NCBI GenBank assembly: GCA_022712075.1 | Contig: JALAHE010000296.1 | Coordinates: 1 to 7,747 of the forward strand | Length of the DNA stretch: 7,747 nucleotides | Reading direction: 5' to 3' | Source: Galactobacter sp. | Lineage (GTDB): Bacteria > Actinomycetota > Actinomycetes > Actinomycetales > Micrococcaceae | Shown here: in pieces, positions 1 through 6,265 of the stretch | Position numbering within the stretch: the stretch's first letter is position 1 | Layout of the letters: every line of letters starts with the position of its first letter | Position numbers and translations under genes: made by a program | Notes under the pieces: model-generated | Database searches by the model: none | The model's input: only the letters and a program-made list of their open reading frames with translations | What the model was told of the DNA's origin: nothing

Positions 1-819
1 CGCCTCCGGCGCCCCGCCGCCACTTTCCGCCTCGGGGCCCTCCGGGGCAGCGCCGTCCCCGGCCTCGCCCGCCGAAGCGTCGTCGCGGCCGGCCCCGTGG
101 ACCGCGGACGGAAGCAGTGCCTCCGCGACGGCCTCGGCACCCAGTCGATCGACGGCGTGCCGCGCGGCGTCCTCCGCGAGCGCCGTGCGCCGCAGCCCTT
201 TCTCACCCGCGGCGAGTTCGGTGAGCCGGCGATGCTCGGCCGCCGAGGCGGTGGTGCGGTCGAAGACGCGCGTGTCGAAGAGCCGCTTGAGCAGCGCCTC
301 CCGGTTCTTGTCGTCCGAACGCAGGAACGCCGCGAACTCGCCCTGCGGGAGCATGGCGACGCGCGTGAACTGGTGGACATCCATGCCCAGCACCGTTGAA
401 ATCTGCTGCCCCACCTCGTCCAGCCGGGTGGAGAGCGGCGCGTATTCGCCATCGATGAGCTCGGCGAGCGCCACCGAGGCGTTGGCCCGGGTGTAGCCCG
501 TGCCCCGCTTCTTGGGGCGCTGCCACTCGGGGCTACGGGTGACACGGAAGGTGCGCTCCCGCACCGAAAACTCCAGTTCCACCTCGGGGATCGCGTCCGC
601 CTCGGCGTAGTGCGAGCGCACTCCCTTCTCGGAGCCTGCCCGGACGCCGGGCAGCGCCCCGTAGAGCGCGAAGCACACGGCGTCCAGCACGGACGTCTTT
701 CCGGCGCCGGTCTCCCCGCGCAGCAGGAAGAGTCCTGCCTCGGAGAGGGCGTCGAAGTCGACCTCCTCGCTTCCGGGGAAGGGTCCAAAGGCGTTCAGGC
801 GCAGGCGGTGCAGCCTCAC
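1..819 (-). CDS. sbcC: SbcC nuclease ATPase subunit, N-terminal part (runs off left edge)
   Basis: This is the Rad50-like ATPase subunit of the SbcCD nuclease, which opens DNA hairpins and processes double-strand breaks in the cytoplasm. I translated 273 open codons from the GTG at 819 to the window edge. The N-terminal beta strands (RLNAFGPFPG) lead into a Walker A motif, GETGAGKTS, at about residues 35-43. The Q-loop region MLPQGEFAAFL lies near residues 156-166 and is typical of SbcC. The first coiled-coil arm starts after about residue 175. The Walker B and signature motifs would lie beyond the edge, as SbcC is usually about 1000 residues. The GTG start overlaps the sbcD stop as GTGA, implying translational coupling. 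The last 35 visible residues (about 239-273) are rich in Gly, Ala, Pro, Glu and Asp, which is odd for a coiled coil. The family call is secure. Confidence 0.95.
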   Translation of the reverse strand, partial: MRLHRLRLNAFGPFPGSEEVDFDALSEAGLFLLRGETGAGKTSVLDAVCFALYGALPGVRAGSEKGVRSHYAEADAIPEVELEFSVRERTFRVTRSPEWQRPKKRGTGYTRANASVALAELIDGEYAPLSTRLDEVGQQISTVLGMDVHQFTRVAMLPQGEFAAFLRSDDKNREALLKRLFDTRVFDRTTASAAEHRRLTELAAGEKGLRRTALAEDAARHAVDRLGAEAVAEALLPSAVHGAGRDDASAGEAGDGAAPEGPEAESGGGAPEA

Positions 820-1988
820 TTGGCGTTCTCCTCGAGCTGGGCGGCGTCAACAAGGGAGGTGAGGAGCTCGTCCTCGTCCTCGTTGACGGCTCGCTGGCGG
901 ACGTGGTCCACGAAGCCCCGCGCCACGAGCGCAGGGTCGGCGGAGTCGCGGCGGACGCGTTCGCGGTACCCCAGCGCCGCGTCGGTGCGCTCGGCGTCGG
1001 GTTCCCAGCGCAGCACCAGGGCGTGGGGGAAGCGCGCCCGGAGGCGCTCCATTGGCCGTTCGGGGCGTTGCGGGTCCGTCAGCGTGAACTGACACCACGA
1101 GCCCTCGGCGTGCGCCAGCGCCGGGTCGGAGAGCAGGGTCTCCAGGGTGCCCCGCAGGCGCGCCAAGGGCCGCGGCGGAGGCCACGGCAGCTCTGTGACC
1201 CGCGCAGGGAGGCCCGGCTCGAGGTCGACGAGCAGGCCCACCTTGTGCTGGCTCGCCTCCGAGAAGGAATACGGCAGCGGCGAGCCCGAGTAGCGCACGT
1301 GCGGCAGGGGCGCCTGCGCGCCGTGCAGGTGCCCGAGCGCCGCGTAGTCGACGTCCTGGAAGAGGGTGGCGGGCACGCGATCCAGCTCGCCCACCGCGAG
1401 CGGGCGCTCGGACTCGCTCGGCTCCCCGCCGGCGGCAAAGACGTGCGCCATCACCACCACGCGCTGCGCACGTCCCTCCGCGGCGGCGACCCGCCCCGCC
1501 GCGTCCTCGCGCACGCGTTCAAGCGCCGCACGCACCACGGGGGTGTGCCCCGGCTCGCTCACCCCGAGCGGGGCGGCGACCAGCCGCGGCTCGAGGTACG
1601 GCAGGGCATACACGAGCACGTCCTCCTCCGGCCCGGCGAGCACCACGGGTGCGTCGAGATCCTCGACCCGTGTGCGCAGGTGCACGCCGGCGGCCTCCAT
1701 GAGCCGCCCGCCGAAGCCCAGGCGTACCGCCGAATCGTGGTTACCGCTGGAGACGATGACCTTGACGCCCGTCTCCACGAGCCGCGCCAGCGTCCGGTCG
1801 AAGAGCTGAACCACGTCCACGGCGGGCAGCGCGCGGTCGTAGACGTCCCCGGCGATCAGCACGGCGTCCACCTCGTGCTCCTTCACCGCCTCCACCACAC
1901 GGTCCATCGCCAGCTCCTGCTCGGCAAGGAGCGAGGAGCCGTGGAAGGTGCGGCCGAGGTGCCAATCGGAGGTGTGCAGGAGGCGCAT
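816..1988 (-). CDS. sbcD: SbcD nuclease subunit (Mre11-like phosphoesterase)
   Basis: This 390-residue protein is the metallophosphoesterase partner of SbcC and supplies the Mn-dependent exo- and endonuclease site of the complex. The phosphoesterase motifs are all present: DWHLG (D8, H10), GDVYDR (D48), GNHDS (N83, H84, D85), a metal-ligand histidine in MAHVFAAGG (H182), and GHLHG (H220, H222). The C-terminal third (about residues 280-390) is the less conserved capping and SbcC-binding region. The length is normal for the family. The start is ATG at 1988; another ATG at 1992 is out of frame. A TAGGGT box six bases upstream of the start suggests a leaderless transcript. The stop overlaps the sbcC GTG by four bases, so the two genes form one operon. 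Confidence 0.96.
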   Translation of the reverse strand: MRLLHTSDWHLGRTFHGSSLLAEQELAMDRVVEAVKEHEVDAVLIAGDVYDRALPAVDVVQLFDRTLARLVETGVKVIVSSGNHDSAVRLGFGGRLMEAAGVHLRTRVEDLDAPVVLAGPEEDVLVYALPYLEPRLVAAPLGVSEPGHTPVVRAALERVREDAAGRVAAAEGRAQRVVVMAHVFAAGGEPSESERPLAVGELDRVPATLFQDVDYAALGHLHGAQAPLPHVRYSGSPLPYSFSEASQHKVGLLVDLEPGLPARVTELPWPPPRPLARLRGTLETLLSDPALAHAEGSWCQFTLTDPQRPERPMERLRARFPHALVLRWEPDAERTDAALGYRERVRRDSADPALVARGFVDHVRQRAVNEDEDELLTSLVDAAQLEENAK

Positions 1989-1994
1989 TCATTC

Positions 1995-2000
1995 ACCCTA
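1995..2000 (-). promoter_or_regulatory. Probable leaderless -10 box for sbcDC
   Basis: The minus strand reads TAGGGT, then GAATGA, then the sbcD ATG. It fits the actinobacterial TAnnnT -10 consensus. The six-base spacing puts the transcription start on or next to the start codon, and there is no purine-rich ribosome site in between. I see no convincing -35 element, which is common for such promoters. Confidence 0.55.
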
Positions 2001-2077
2001 CGGGCGCACCCCGACGCCGCGGCGCAGCGGCCCGCCAGCCGGTGGACCCGCGGGCGGGGTGAGGGGAAGGGCTTTCG

Positions 2078-2083
2078 TAGACT
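2078..2083 (+). promoter_or_regulatory. Probable leaderless -10 box for the ADP-ribosylglycohydrolase-like operon
   Basis: The plus strand reads TAGACT, then GAGGGG, then the GTG start at 2090. The geometry is the same as for sbcD on the other strand, with six bases between box and start codon. The GAGGGG could alternatively act as a ribosome site, but it directly abuts the start codon, which favours leaderless initiation. No clear -35 is visible. The 101-bp region between the two starts (1989-2089) carries both promoters and nothing else I recognise. Confidence 0.5.
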
Positions 2084-2089
2084 GAGGGG

Positions 2090-2989
2090 GTGAGCAACGC
2101 CTTCTCCCCCGCCCCCCTTTCGTCCCGTGAGGCCCTCCACGGCCTCCTGCTCGGCACGGCCGCCGCCTCCGCCGCCGCTCGTGGCAGCGACGGCTCCCGC
2201 CCTGGCGTCGAGGCCACCCTCCAAATCGCGATCCTCGACGGCCTGGCGGACGCCGTGGAGTGGGCCCAGGCCGGCGTGGGCGCCGATGACGTCGCGTGCC
2301 TGTGGCTGGGTGCCTTGCGCTGGGTGAAGGCGGTTGACGGCACGGTGCCCGACGGCGCGCCGGAGCCTCCCAGCCGCGGCGTCGCCTCCGCACTTGGCGC
2401 CCTGGCGGACGCCGCCGGCGGAGATCCGCAGAACCTCGTGGGCCTGCGCTCCCCCGAGATGAGCCAGCCGCACCGCCCGTTCAATCGCCCGGCCGCCACG
2501 GTCCCCGAGCTGGCCTCCACCGATGGCCCGGGCGTCCTGGCCCGAGCCCTGGGCCTCGGCCTGCTTGAGCACGCCACGGAGGAGGATGTCCGCCGCCTCG
2601 CCACGTGGTCCGCCGCCTTCTCCCACGGTTCCCCCGCGGCCCACGCCGCTGCGGCCGACGCCGCGGTCCTGGTCCGGGCCCTGCGCACCGGGGCCGAGCC
2701 CGTCGGCGCCCTGCGGGAGACCCAGGCAGCGCCAGGCGAGGGCAAAGCGCGCGAGGCGCTGCGCCGCGGCGTCGGGCACCTCCTCGCCGCCGTGGAGGCC
2801 GGTTCCTCACCCTTCAGCGGGGCGCTCGCGGCCGCCGGCGAGCACGACGAGGCGGCGGCCATCGTGGCCGGCGCCCTCGCCGGCGCGCTGAGCGGTCCGA
2901 GCCAGGTTCCGTCCGCCCGCGTGAGCGAGACGGAGTCCGCGGCGGCAATCCTCCTGGCCGACTCCCTCGGCCCGGCGCTCGGCTCGTGA
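2090..2989 (+). CDS. Degenerate ADP-ribosylglycohydrolase-family protein (probable pseudoenzyme)
   Basis: This 299-residue, Ala-rich, probably all-helical protein resembles the ADP-ribosylglycohydrolase (DraG/ARH) family, whose active members use two Mg ions to remove ADP-ribose from modified targets. Family-like landmarks occur in order: GLLLGTA near residues 18-24; a helix at 40-58 matching the one that normally starts with DDTQM; ACLWLGALRW at 69-78; a helix at 146-159; TWSAAFSHGSPAA at 172-184, matching the 'LTH.HP.A' region; and AAAIVAGALAGALSG at 255-269, matching the segment after the GDTDT motif. The metal ligands are altered: the DDT position reads VEA (40-42) and the GDTDT position reads GEHDE (250-254). 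The early GDALG segment and some 30 residues around it are missing. I therefore infer a non-catalytic or rewired relative. Its stop overlaps the next gene as GTGA. The fold call is by eye, and the function is unknown. Confidence 0.75.
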   Translation: MSNAFSPAPLSSREALHGLLLGTAAASAAARGSDGSRPGVEATLQIAILDGLADAVEWAQAGVGADDVACLWLGALRWVKAVDGTVPDGAPEPPSRGVASALGALADAAGGDPQNLVGLRSPEMSQPHRPFNRPAATVPELASTDGPGVLARALGLGLLEHATEEDVRRLATWSAAFSHGSPAAHAAAADAAVLVRALRTGAEPVGALRETQAAPGEGKAREALRRGVGHLLAAVEAGSSPFSGALAAAGEHDEAAAIVAGALAGALSGPSQVPSARVSETESAAAILLADSLGPALGS

Positions 2990-3675
2990 GCACGCCTCGC
3001 ATCGCCCTCGTCGGCGAGGACACCGGCCACGAGAGCCACCTGGAACTGAACGCGCTCATCCCCCGGCTCGCCGCGGAGCTGGGCGTCCATGCGCAGTGGG
3101 TCGGCACGGCCGGGCGGCCGGACGCCGCCGACTGGGACGCCGTGTGGCTCGTGCCGGGTTCCCCGTATGCCGACGACGCGGCGGCCGACGCGCTGATCAG
3201 CTCCGCCCGGGCGGCTGGCGTCCCGTTCCTTGGAACCTGCGGCGGCTTCCAGTACGCCACGCTCAACTACCTCCGCCACGTCCTGGGGCGCAGCGTGAGC
3301 CACGCGGAGTCGGACGGCGAGCGGGAGGACCACGCCGTCACGGCCCTCGCCTGCTCGCTGCGCGGCGAGGAGCGGGAGGTGATCCCCGTGGCCGGCAGCT
3401 GGTTCGCGCGGCTGTCCCCCGAACTGTTCATCGGAATGCACTACTGCGGCTTCGCCCCGACCGAGGAGGCCATCGCCGAGCTCGTCGCGGCGGGGGCCGT
3501 CATCGGCGCCACGGCCCAAGACGCCGGCGTGGAGGCGCTGCGCTTCCCCGGCGAGGTCTTCGCCGTCGGCACGCTCTTCCAGCCGCACATCGGGGCGTCA
3601 ACCGGGGCGCCGCTGCACCCGCTCATCGTGGCATTCGCCGACGCCGCCCGTCGGCGCGCGGCGTCGCGCCCCTAG
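2986..3675 (+). CDS. Class I glutamine amidotransferase-like protein related to the CTP synthase C-terminal domain
   Basis: This 229-residue cytoplasmic protein starts at a GTG that overlaps the stop of the upstream gene. It resembles the stand-alone 'CTP synthase C-terminal region-related' proteins. An N-terminal strand RIALVGE is followed by the WDAVWLVPGSPY segment (50-61). The nucleophile elbow is PFLGTCGGFQYA, with Cys85 (TGC at 3238-3240) in the amidotransferase position. HYCGFAP lies at 152-158, and the C-terminal FQPHIG at 198-203 occupies the place of FHPE in classical amidotransferases. Thus the nucleophile is kept, while the usual His and Glu of the triad read Gln199 and His201. 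The relatives I recall already have FQPE, so the Glu to His change looks specific to this branch. Substrate and partner are unknown. It may be a non-glutaminase hydrolase or a regulatory protein acting with its operon partner. Confidence 0.8.
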   Translation: MSTPRIALVGEDTGHESHLELNALIPRLAAELGVHAQWVGTAGRPDAADWDAVWLVPGSPYADDAAADALISSARAAGVPFLGTCGGFQYATLNYLRHVLGRSVSHAESDGEREDHAVTALACSLRGEEREVIPVAGSWFARLSPELFIGMHYCGFAPTEEAIAELVAAGAVIGATAQDAGVEALRFPGEVFAVGTLFQPHIGASTGAPLHPLIVAFADAARRRAASRP

Positions 3676-3697
3676 CGGGCCTAGCGCGCCTAACGCC
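3671..3697. repeat. Three tandem 9-bp units at the convergent gene junction, carrying stops on both strands
   Basis: Three 9-base units lie head to tail: CCTAGCGGG, CCTAGCGCG and CCTAACGCC. They span the ends of two convergent genes, whose coding regions are separated by only 14 bases (3676-3689). Each unit holds an in-frame stop for the plus gene (TAG 3673, TAG 3682, TAA 3691). Each also holds an in-frame stop for the minus gene (CTA at 3690, 3681 and 3672, read as TAG). There is no hairpin with a T-tract here, so it does not look like an intrinsic terminator. Confidence 0.6.
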
Positions 3698-4691
3698 CCT
3701 CGGGCCAGGCCCCGCCCACGGCTTGCAGGAACTCCGGCTCGGAGAGGATGTGGATCTTGCGCCCCTGATCGCGCAGGGCCAGCACGTGCCTGGCCTTACG
3801 GGTCAGCCGTCCGGTGGTGAGGTCCTCAGGCACGAACCCGTCGCCCACCACCAGGACGGTGGTGGCGCGCGTGACGCGGTCAGCCGTGCGGGCACCCACG
3901 AGGGCCGCGCGCACCTTGGCGTCAGGCCTGGGCACGCCCAGGTCGCCCGTGAAGACGAGCGTCTCGCCGAAAAGCGGGTTGCTCGGATCCGCCTGCGCGT
4001 TGGGTTCGGGGTTCGGGCCCTCCGTGGGCCAGGGCTTGCCGGGTTGCTTGGGCAGCGCGTGCCCCGCCGCCCGCCAGCCACGGGCGTCGACGAGCTCGGC
4101 GCACTCCGGGTCCCCGGGCGCGAAGGCGTCCTGGTGCCCCAAACCCAGCCCCACGGCGTCGAACAGCGCCGCCACCGTCTCAGCGCCGTGCCGGCGCGCG
4201 GCGTCGATCGCGATGTGGGCGCACGCCTCGGCGTCGGCGAGGGCCTCGTGGTGGCTCGTGAGCTCGTAGCCCGCCGCGGCCGCGGCAAAGGGAAGCGAGT
4301 AGGAGGCGAGGTCGTAGGTGCGCCGTGCTAGCTTCACGGTGCAGCCGTAGTCGAGGGCGCCGGCGGCTGCCCCCGAGGCCTGCAGCCCGGCCTTGAAGAC
4401 GCCCACGTCGAAGGCCGCGTTGTGGGCCAGGAGCACGTCGTCCCCCACGAAGGCGGCGAGGCGCTCGTAGGTCGCTGCAAAGCGCGGCGCGCCCTCCACA
4501 TCCTCCGGACGGATCCCGTGGATCTGCACATTGCGCGCGTCGAAGTGGTCAAAGCCCTCCGGCGGGCGCATGACCCAATAGTCGGTGTCAACGACCCGGG
4601 AATCGCGCACCTTCACGAGGCCCACCGAACAGGCGGAGCCACGGAAGCCGTTGGCGGTCTCGAAATCGATGGCCGTGAAATCGACGGCCAT
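3690..4691 (-). CDS. DnaQ-like 3'-5' exonuclease with C-terminal BRCT domain
   Basis: This 333-residue protein combines a DEDDh exonuclease of the DNA polymerase III epsilon type with a BRCT domain. The exonuclease spans about residues 4-165. ExoI is AIDFET (D9, E11), ExoII is LLAHNAAFDVGVF (D95), and ExoIII is HHEALAD (H148, D153), so the catalytic set is complete. A Pro-rich linker (about 210-238) leads to the BRCT domain (about 239-333), marked by GETLVFTGDL and TTVLVVGDG. Similar exonuclease-BRCT fusions occur in Gram-positive bacteria; a role in DNA repair or turnover is inferred, and it is unlikely to be the replicative proofreader. I chose ATG 4691 because it starts right at the exonuclease fold, has a GAAGGGAAG ribosome site five bases upstream, and follows the dedA stop by two bases. 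That spacing indicates cotranscription with the upstream dedA gene. Confidence 0.92.
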   Translation of the reverse strand: MAVDFTAIDFETANGFRGSACSVGLVKVRDSRVVDTDYWVMRPPEGFDHFDARNVQIHGIRPEDVEGAPRFAATYERLAAFVGDDVLLAHNAAFDVGVFKAGLQASGAAAGALDYGCTVKLARRTYDLASYSLPFAAAAAGYELTSHHEALADAEACAHIAIDAARRHGAETVAALFDAVGLGLGHQDAFAPGDPECAELVDARGWRAAGHALPKQPGKPWPTEGPNPEPNAQADPSNPLFGETLVFTGDLGVPRPDAKVRAALVGARTADRVTRATTVLVVGDGFVPEDLTTGRLTRKARHVLALRDQGRKIHILSEPEFLQAVGGAWPEGR

Positions 4692-4693
4692 GC

Positions 4694-5431
4694 TCACTTC
4701 CCTTCGGTGTCCGGCGCCTCGGCCGAACCGTCTTCTCCGCCCGTGCGGGCGTTCTTCTTCTCGCGGTTGAGGCTCCACATGCGCCAGCCGATGAAGGCCA
4801 GCACGAGCAGCGCCACGACGGCGATGATCACGTTTTGCAGCACGCCGGAGATGTCTTCGACGATGTGCCAATTATCCCCCAGCCAGAATCCGGCCAGGAT
4901 GAAAATGGTGTTCCAGACGAGCGAGCCGGCAGCGGTGAGCGCCAGGAACTTGCCCTGGTGCATGCCCGTGATGCCCGCCGGGATGGAGATGAGCGAGCGG
5001 AAGATCGGCAGCATGCGGCCGAAGAACACGGCCTTGGTGCCGTGCTTGTCGAACCACGCCTCGGTCTTGTCGACGTCCTCGACCTTGACGAGCGGGAGCC
5101 GCTCGAAGACCCAGCGCGTGCGCTTGCGCCCCAGCGCGCGGCCGATCCAGTACAGGACGTACGCGCCCACGATCGAGCCGATCGTGGCCCAGAGCAGCGC
5201 CTGCCACAGCGGGAAGAGCCCGCGGCCCGCGGCGATGCCGGCCAGCGGCAGGATCGCCTCGGAGGGGATCGGCGGGAAGAGATTCTCGAGCGCCACCGCG
5301 ATGCCGGCCCCGATGGGGCCGATGATCTCCATCAGCTCCACGAGCCAATTGGCGATGCGCAGGAGGAAGGACTGGTTCGAGTCGTCGGTGGCCGCCGAGG
5401 CGGGAACGCCCGCCAGGATGAGAGCGGTCAT
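4694..5431 (-). CDS. DedA-family membrane protein (ENxFPPIPSE subgroup)
   Basis: This 245-residue integral membrane protein belongs to the DedA/VTT (SNARE-associated) superfamily. Members maintain membrane potential or pH balance, and some recycle undecaprenyl phosphate. The re-entrant motif ENLFPPIPSE (E49 to E58) is followed by membrane segments near 60-100. The cytoplasmic stretch DKTEAWFDKHG (121-131) precedes GRMLPIFRSLISIPAG, where R139 and R145 match the six-residue arginine pair essential in E. coli YqjA. A last hydrophobic helix lies around 187-212, followed by a charged, Glu-rich tail. The first 20 residues look loosely signal-peptide-like. I chose ATG 5431: AAGGAG lies 12 bases upstream, and the upstream in-frame sequence has no DedA character and overlaps the divergent gene. 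It heads an operon with the exonuclease-BRCT gene. The lipid or ion substrate cannot be read from the sequence. Confidence 0.92.
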   Translation of the reverse strand: MTALILAGVPASAATDDSNQSFLLRIANWLVELMEIIGPIGAGIAVALENLFPPIPSEAILPLAGIAAGRGLFPLWQALLWATIGSIVGAYVLYWIGRALGRKRTRWVFERLPLVKVEDVDKTEAWFDKHGTKAVFFGRMLPIFRSLISIPAGITGMHQGKFLALTAAGSLVWNTIFILAGFWLGDNWHIVEDISGVLQNVIIAVVALLVLAFIGWRMWSLNREKKNARTGGEDGSAEAPDTEGK

Positions 5432-5443
5432 GGGGCTCGTGTG

Positions 5444-5449
5444 CTCCTT
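5444..5449 (-). promoter_or_regulatory. Ribosome binding site for the minus-strand dedA gene
   Basis: The minus strand reads AAGGAG, a strong anti-Shine-Dalgarno match, 12 bases before ATG 5431. The spacing is somewhat long. This site supports the short start over the much longer open frame that continues upstream. Confidence 0.6.
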
Positions 5450-5502
5450 GGGTTGTGGCCGCGAACTCCGGGGCGGCTCGGCGCCGCTACCCGGAAGCGC
5501 CC

Positions 5503-5508
5503 AGTCTA
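5503..5508 (-). promoter_or_regulatory. Possible -10 box for the minus-strand dedA-exonuclease operon
   Basis: The minus strand reads TAGACT, identical to the box before the gene at 2090. It would give a leader of roughly 65 bases before ATG 5431, consistent with that gene having a real ribosome site. No clear -35 is seen. It lies only six bases from the opposing -10 box at 5515-5520, so the two promoters would compete for polymerase. Confidence 0.4.
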
Positions 5509-5514
5509 CGCGAG

Positions 5515-5520
5515 TACCCT
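5515..5520 (+). promoter_or_regulatory. Probable leaderless -10 box for the plus-strand dedA gene
   Basis: TACCCT lies eight bases before ATG 5529 and fits TAnnnT. The intervening TTTGACCC contains no ribosome site, so initiation is probably leaderless from the A of the ATG. No strong -35 is visible. Confidence 0.5.
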
Positions 5521-5528
5521 TTTGACCC

Positions 5529-6245
5529 ATGCTTGATTCCCTGGTGTCGGGGCTCGACGCCCTGTCCTCCGCCGCGTCCGCTTCCTTGGTGCAGGGCTCC
5601 CTGCTTCCCGATTGGCTCAACCCCAACGTGTTCCTGCAGAACTCGCCCCTGGGACCCGCCATCGTGTTTGTTGTCGTGGCCATCATCTTCGCGGAGACCG
5701 GCCTGCTGGTCGGCTTCTTCCTGCCCGGTGACTCCATGCTCTTCACGGCCGGCATGCTCATGGCCACGGGCGCCATCCAGTTCCCGCTCTGGCTCGCGAT
5801 CCTGCTCTTCATTGTGGCGGCCATCGTGGGCAACCAGAGCGGGTACCTCATTGGTATGAAGGCCGGACCGGCCATCTTCAACCGCCCCGACTCCAAGTTC
5901 TTCAAGGCCGAGCACGTGGACAAGGCGCAGGCCTTCTTCGACAAGCACGGCGGCAAGGCGCTGATCCTCGCCCGCTTTGTGCCGATCGTGCGCACCTTCG
6001 TGCCCGTCATCTCGGGCGTGGCCCGCATGGACGCCCGCCGCTTCTTCGTCTACAACGTCATCGGCGGCGTGGCCTGGGCCGGCCTCGTGACGCTGCTCGG
6101 CGTGTGGCTGGGCCAGATCCCGTGGGTCGGCAAGAACATCGACCTCATCTTCATCGCGATTGTGCTGATTTCGGTGGTGCCGATCCTCGTGGAGCTGCTC
6201 AAGGCCCGCCGCGCCGCCAAGAAGGACTCGGAGCCCGCCGCCTGA
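5529..6245 (+). CDS. DedA-family membrane protein (YqjA-like active-site spacing)
   Basis: This 238-residue polytopic membrane protein is the second DedA/VTT-family member in the window. A hydrophobic segment at about 42-65 contains E56, and FFLPGDSMLFTAG contains D68. Their 12-residue spacing equals that of the essential E39 and D51 of E. coli YqjA. ARFVPIVRTFVPVISG (148-163) has R149 and R155, matching the essential arginines R130 and R136. Other hydrophobic stretches lie near 87-110 and in two C-terminal helices (about 172-215), followed by a basic tail. All key residues are therefore present and a proton-coupled or lipid-carrier transport role is plausible. It differs clearly from the divergent dedA in its motif (LPGD versus PPIPSE), so the pair is not a recent duplication. 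ATG 5529 is supported by a leaderless-type promoter. It is convergent with rdgB across a palindromic spacer. Confidence 0.93.
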   Translation: MLDSLVSGLDALSSAASASLVQGSLLPDWLNPNVFLQNSPLGPAIVFVVVAIIFAETGLLVGFFLPGDSMLFTAGMLMATGAIQFPLWLAILLFIVAAIVGNQSGYLIGMKAGPAIFNRPDSKFFKAEHVDKAQAFFDKHGGKALILARFVPIVRTFVPVISGVARMDARRFFVYNVIGGVAWAGLVTLLGVWLGQIPWVGKNIDLIFIAIVLISVVPILVELLKARRAAKKDSEPAA

Positions 6246-6265
6246 GCAGGCCCCTTCCTCCCTCC

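Noticed and set aside
903..2093. A 396-codon open frame on the plus strand opposite sbcD
   Set aside because: sbcD has every phosphoesterase motif on the other strand. This frame is rich in His and Arg, with no recognisable domain.
1993..3588. A 531-codon open frame on the minus strand opposite the pseudo-ARH and amidotransferase genes
   Set aside because: Its translation is Arg/Ala/Pro-rich with no family motifs, and it lies antisense to two genes with clear homology. It is an artefact of high GC content.
3096..4331. A 411-codon open frame on the plus strand spanning the convergent junction
   Set aside because: It overlaps the amidotransferase gene in another frame and runs antisense to the exonuclease-BRCT gene. 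Its composition is that of a shadow frame.
3690..4871. A longer 393-residue start for the exonuclease-BRCT protein
   Set aside because: The extension overlaps the dedA coding region and is Arg-rich junk. ATG 4691 lies directly before the exonuclease fold, with a ribosome site.
4694..6028. A 444-residue version of the minus-strand DedA protein
   Set aside because: The extra 199 N-terminal residues are antisense to the other dedA gene and lack membrane segments. ATG 5431 has a good ribosome site and gives a normal family length.
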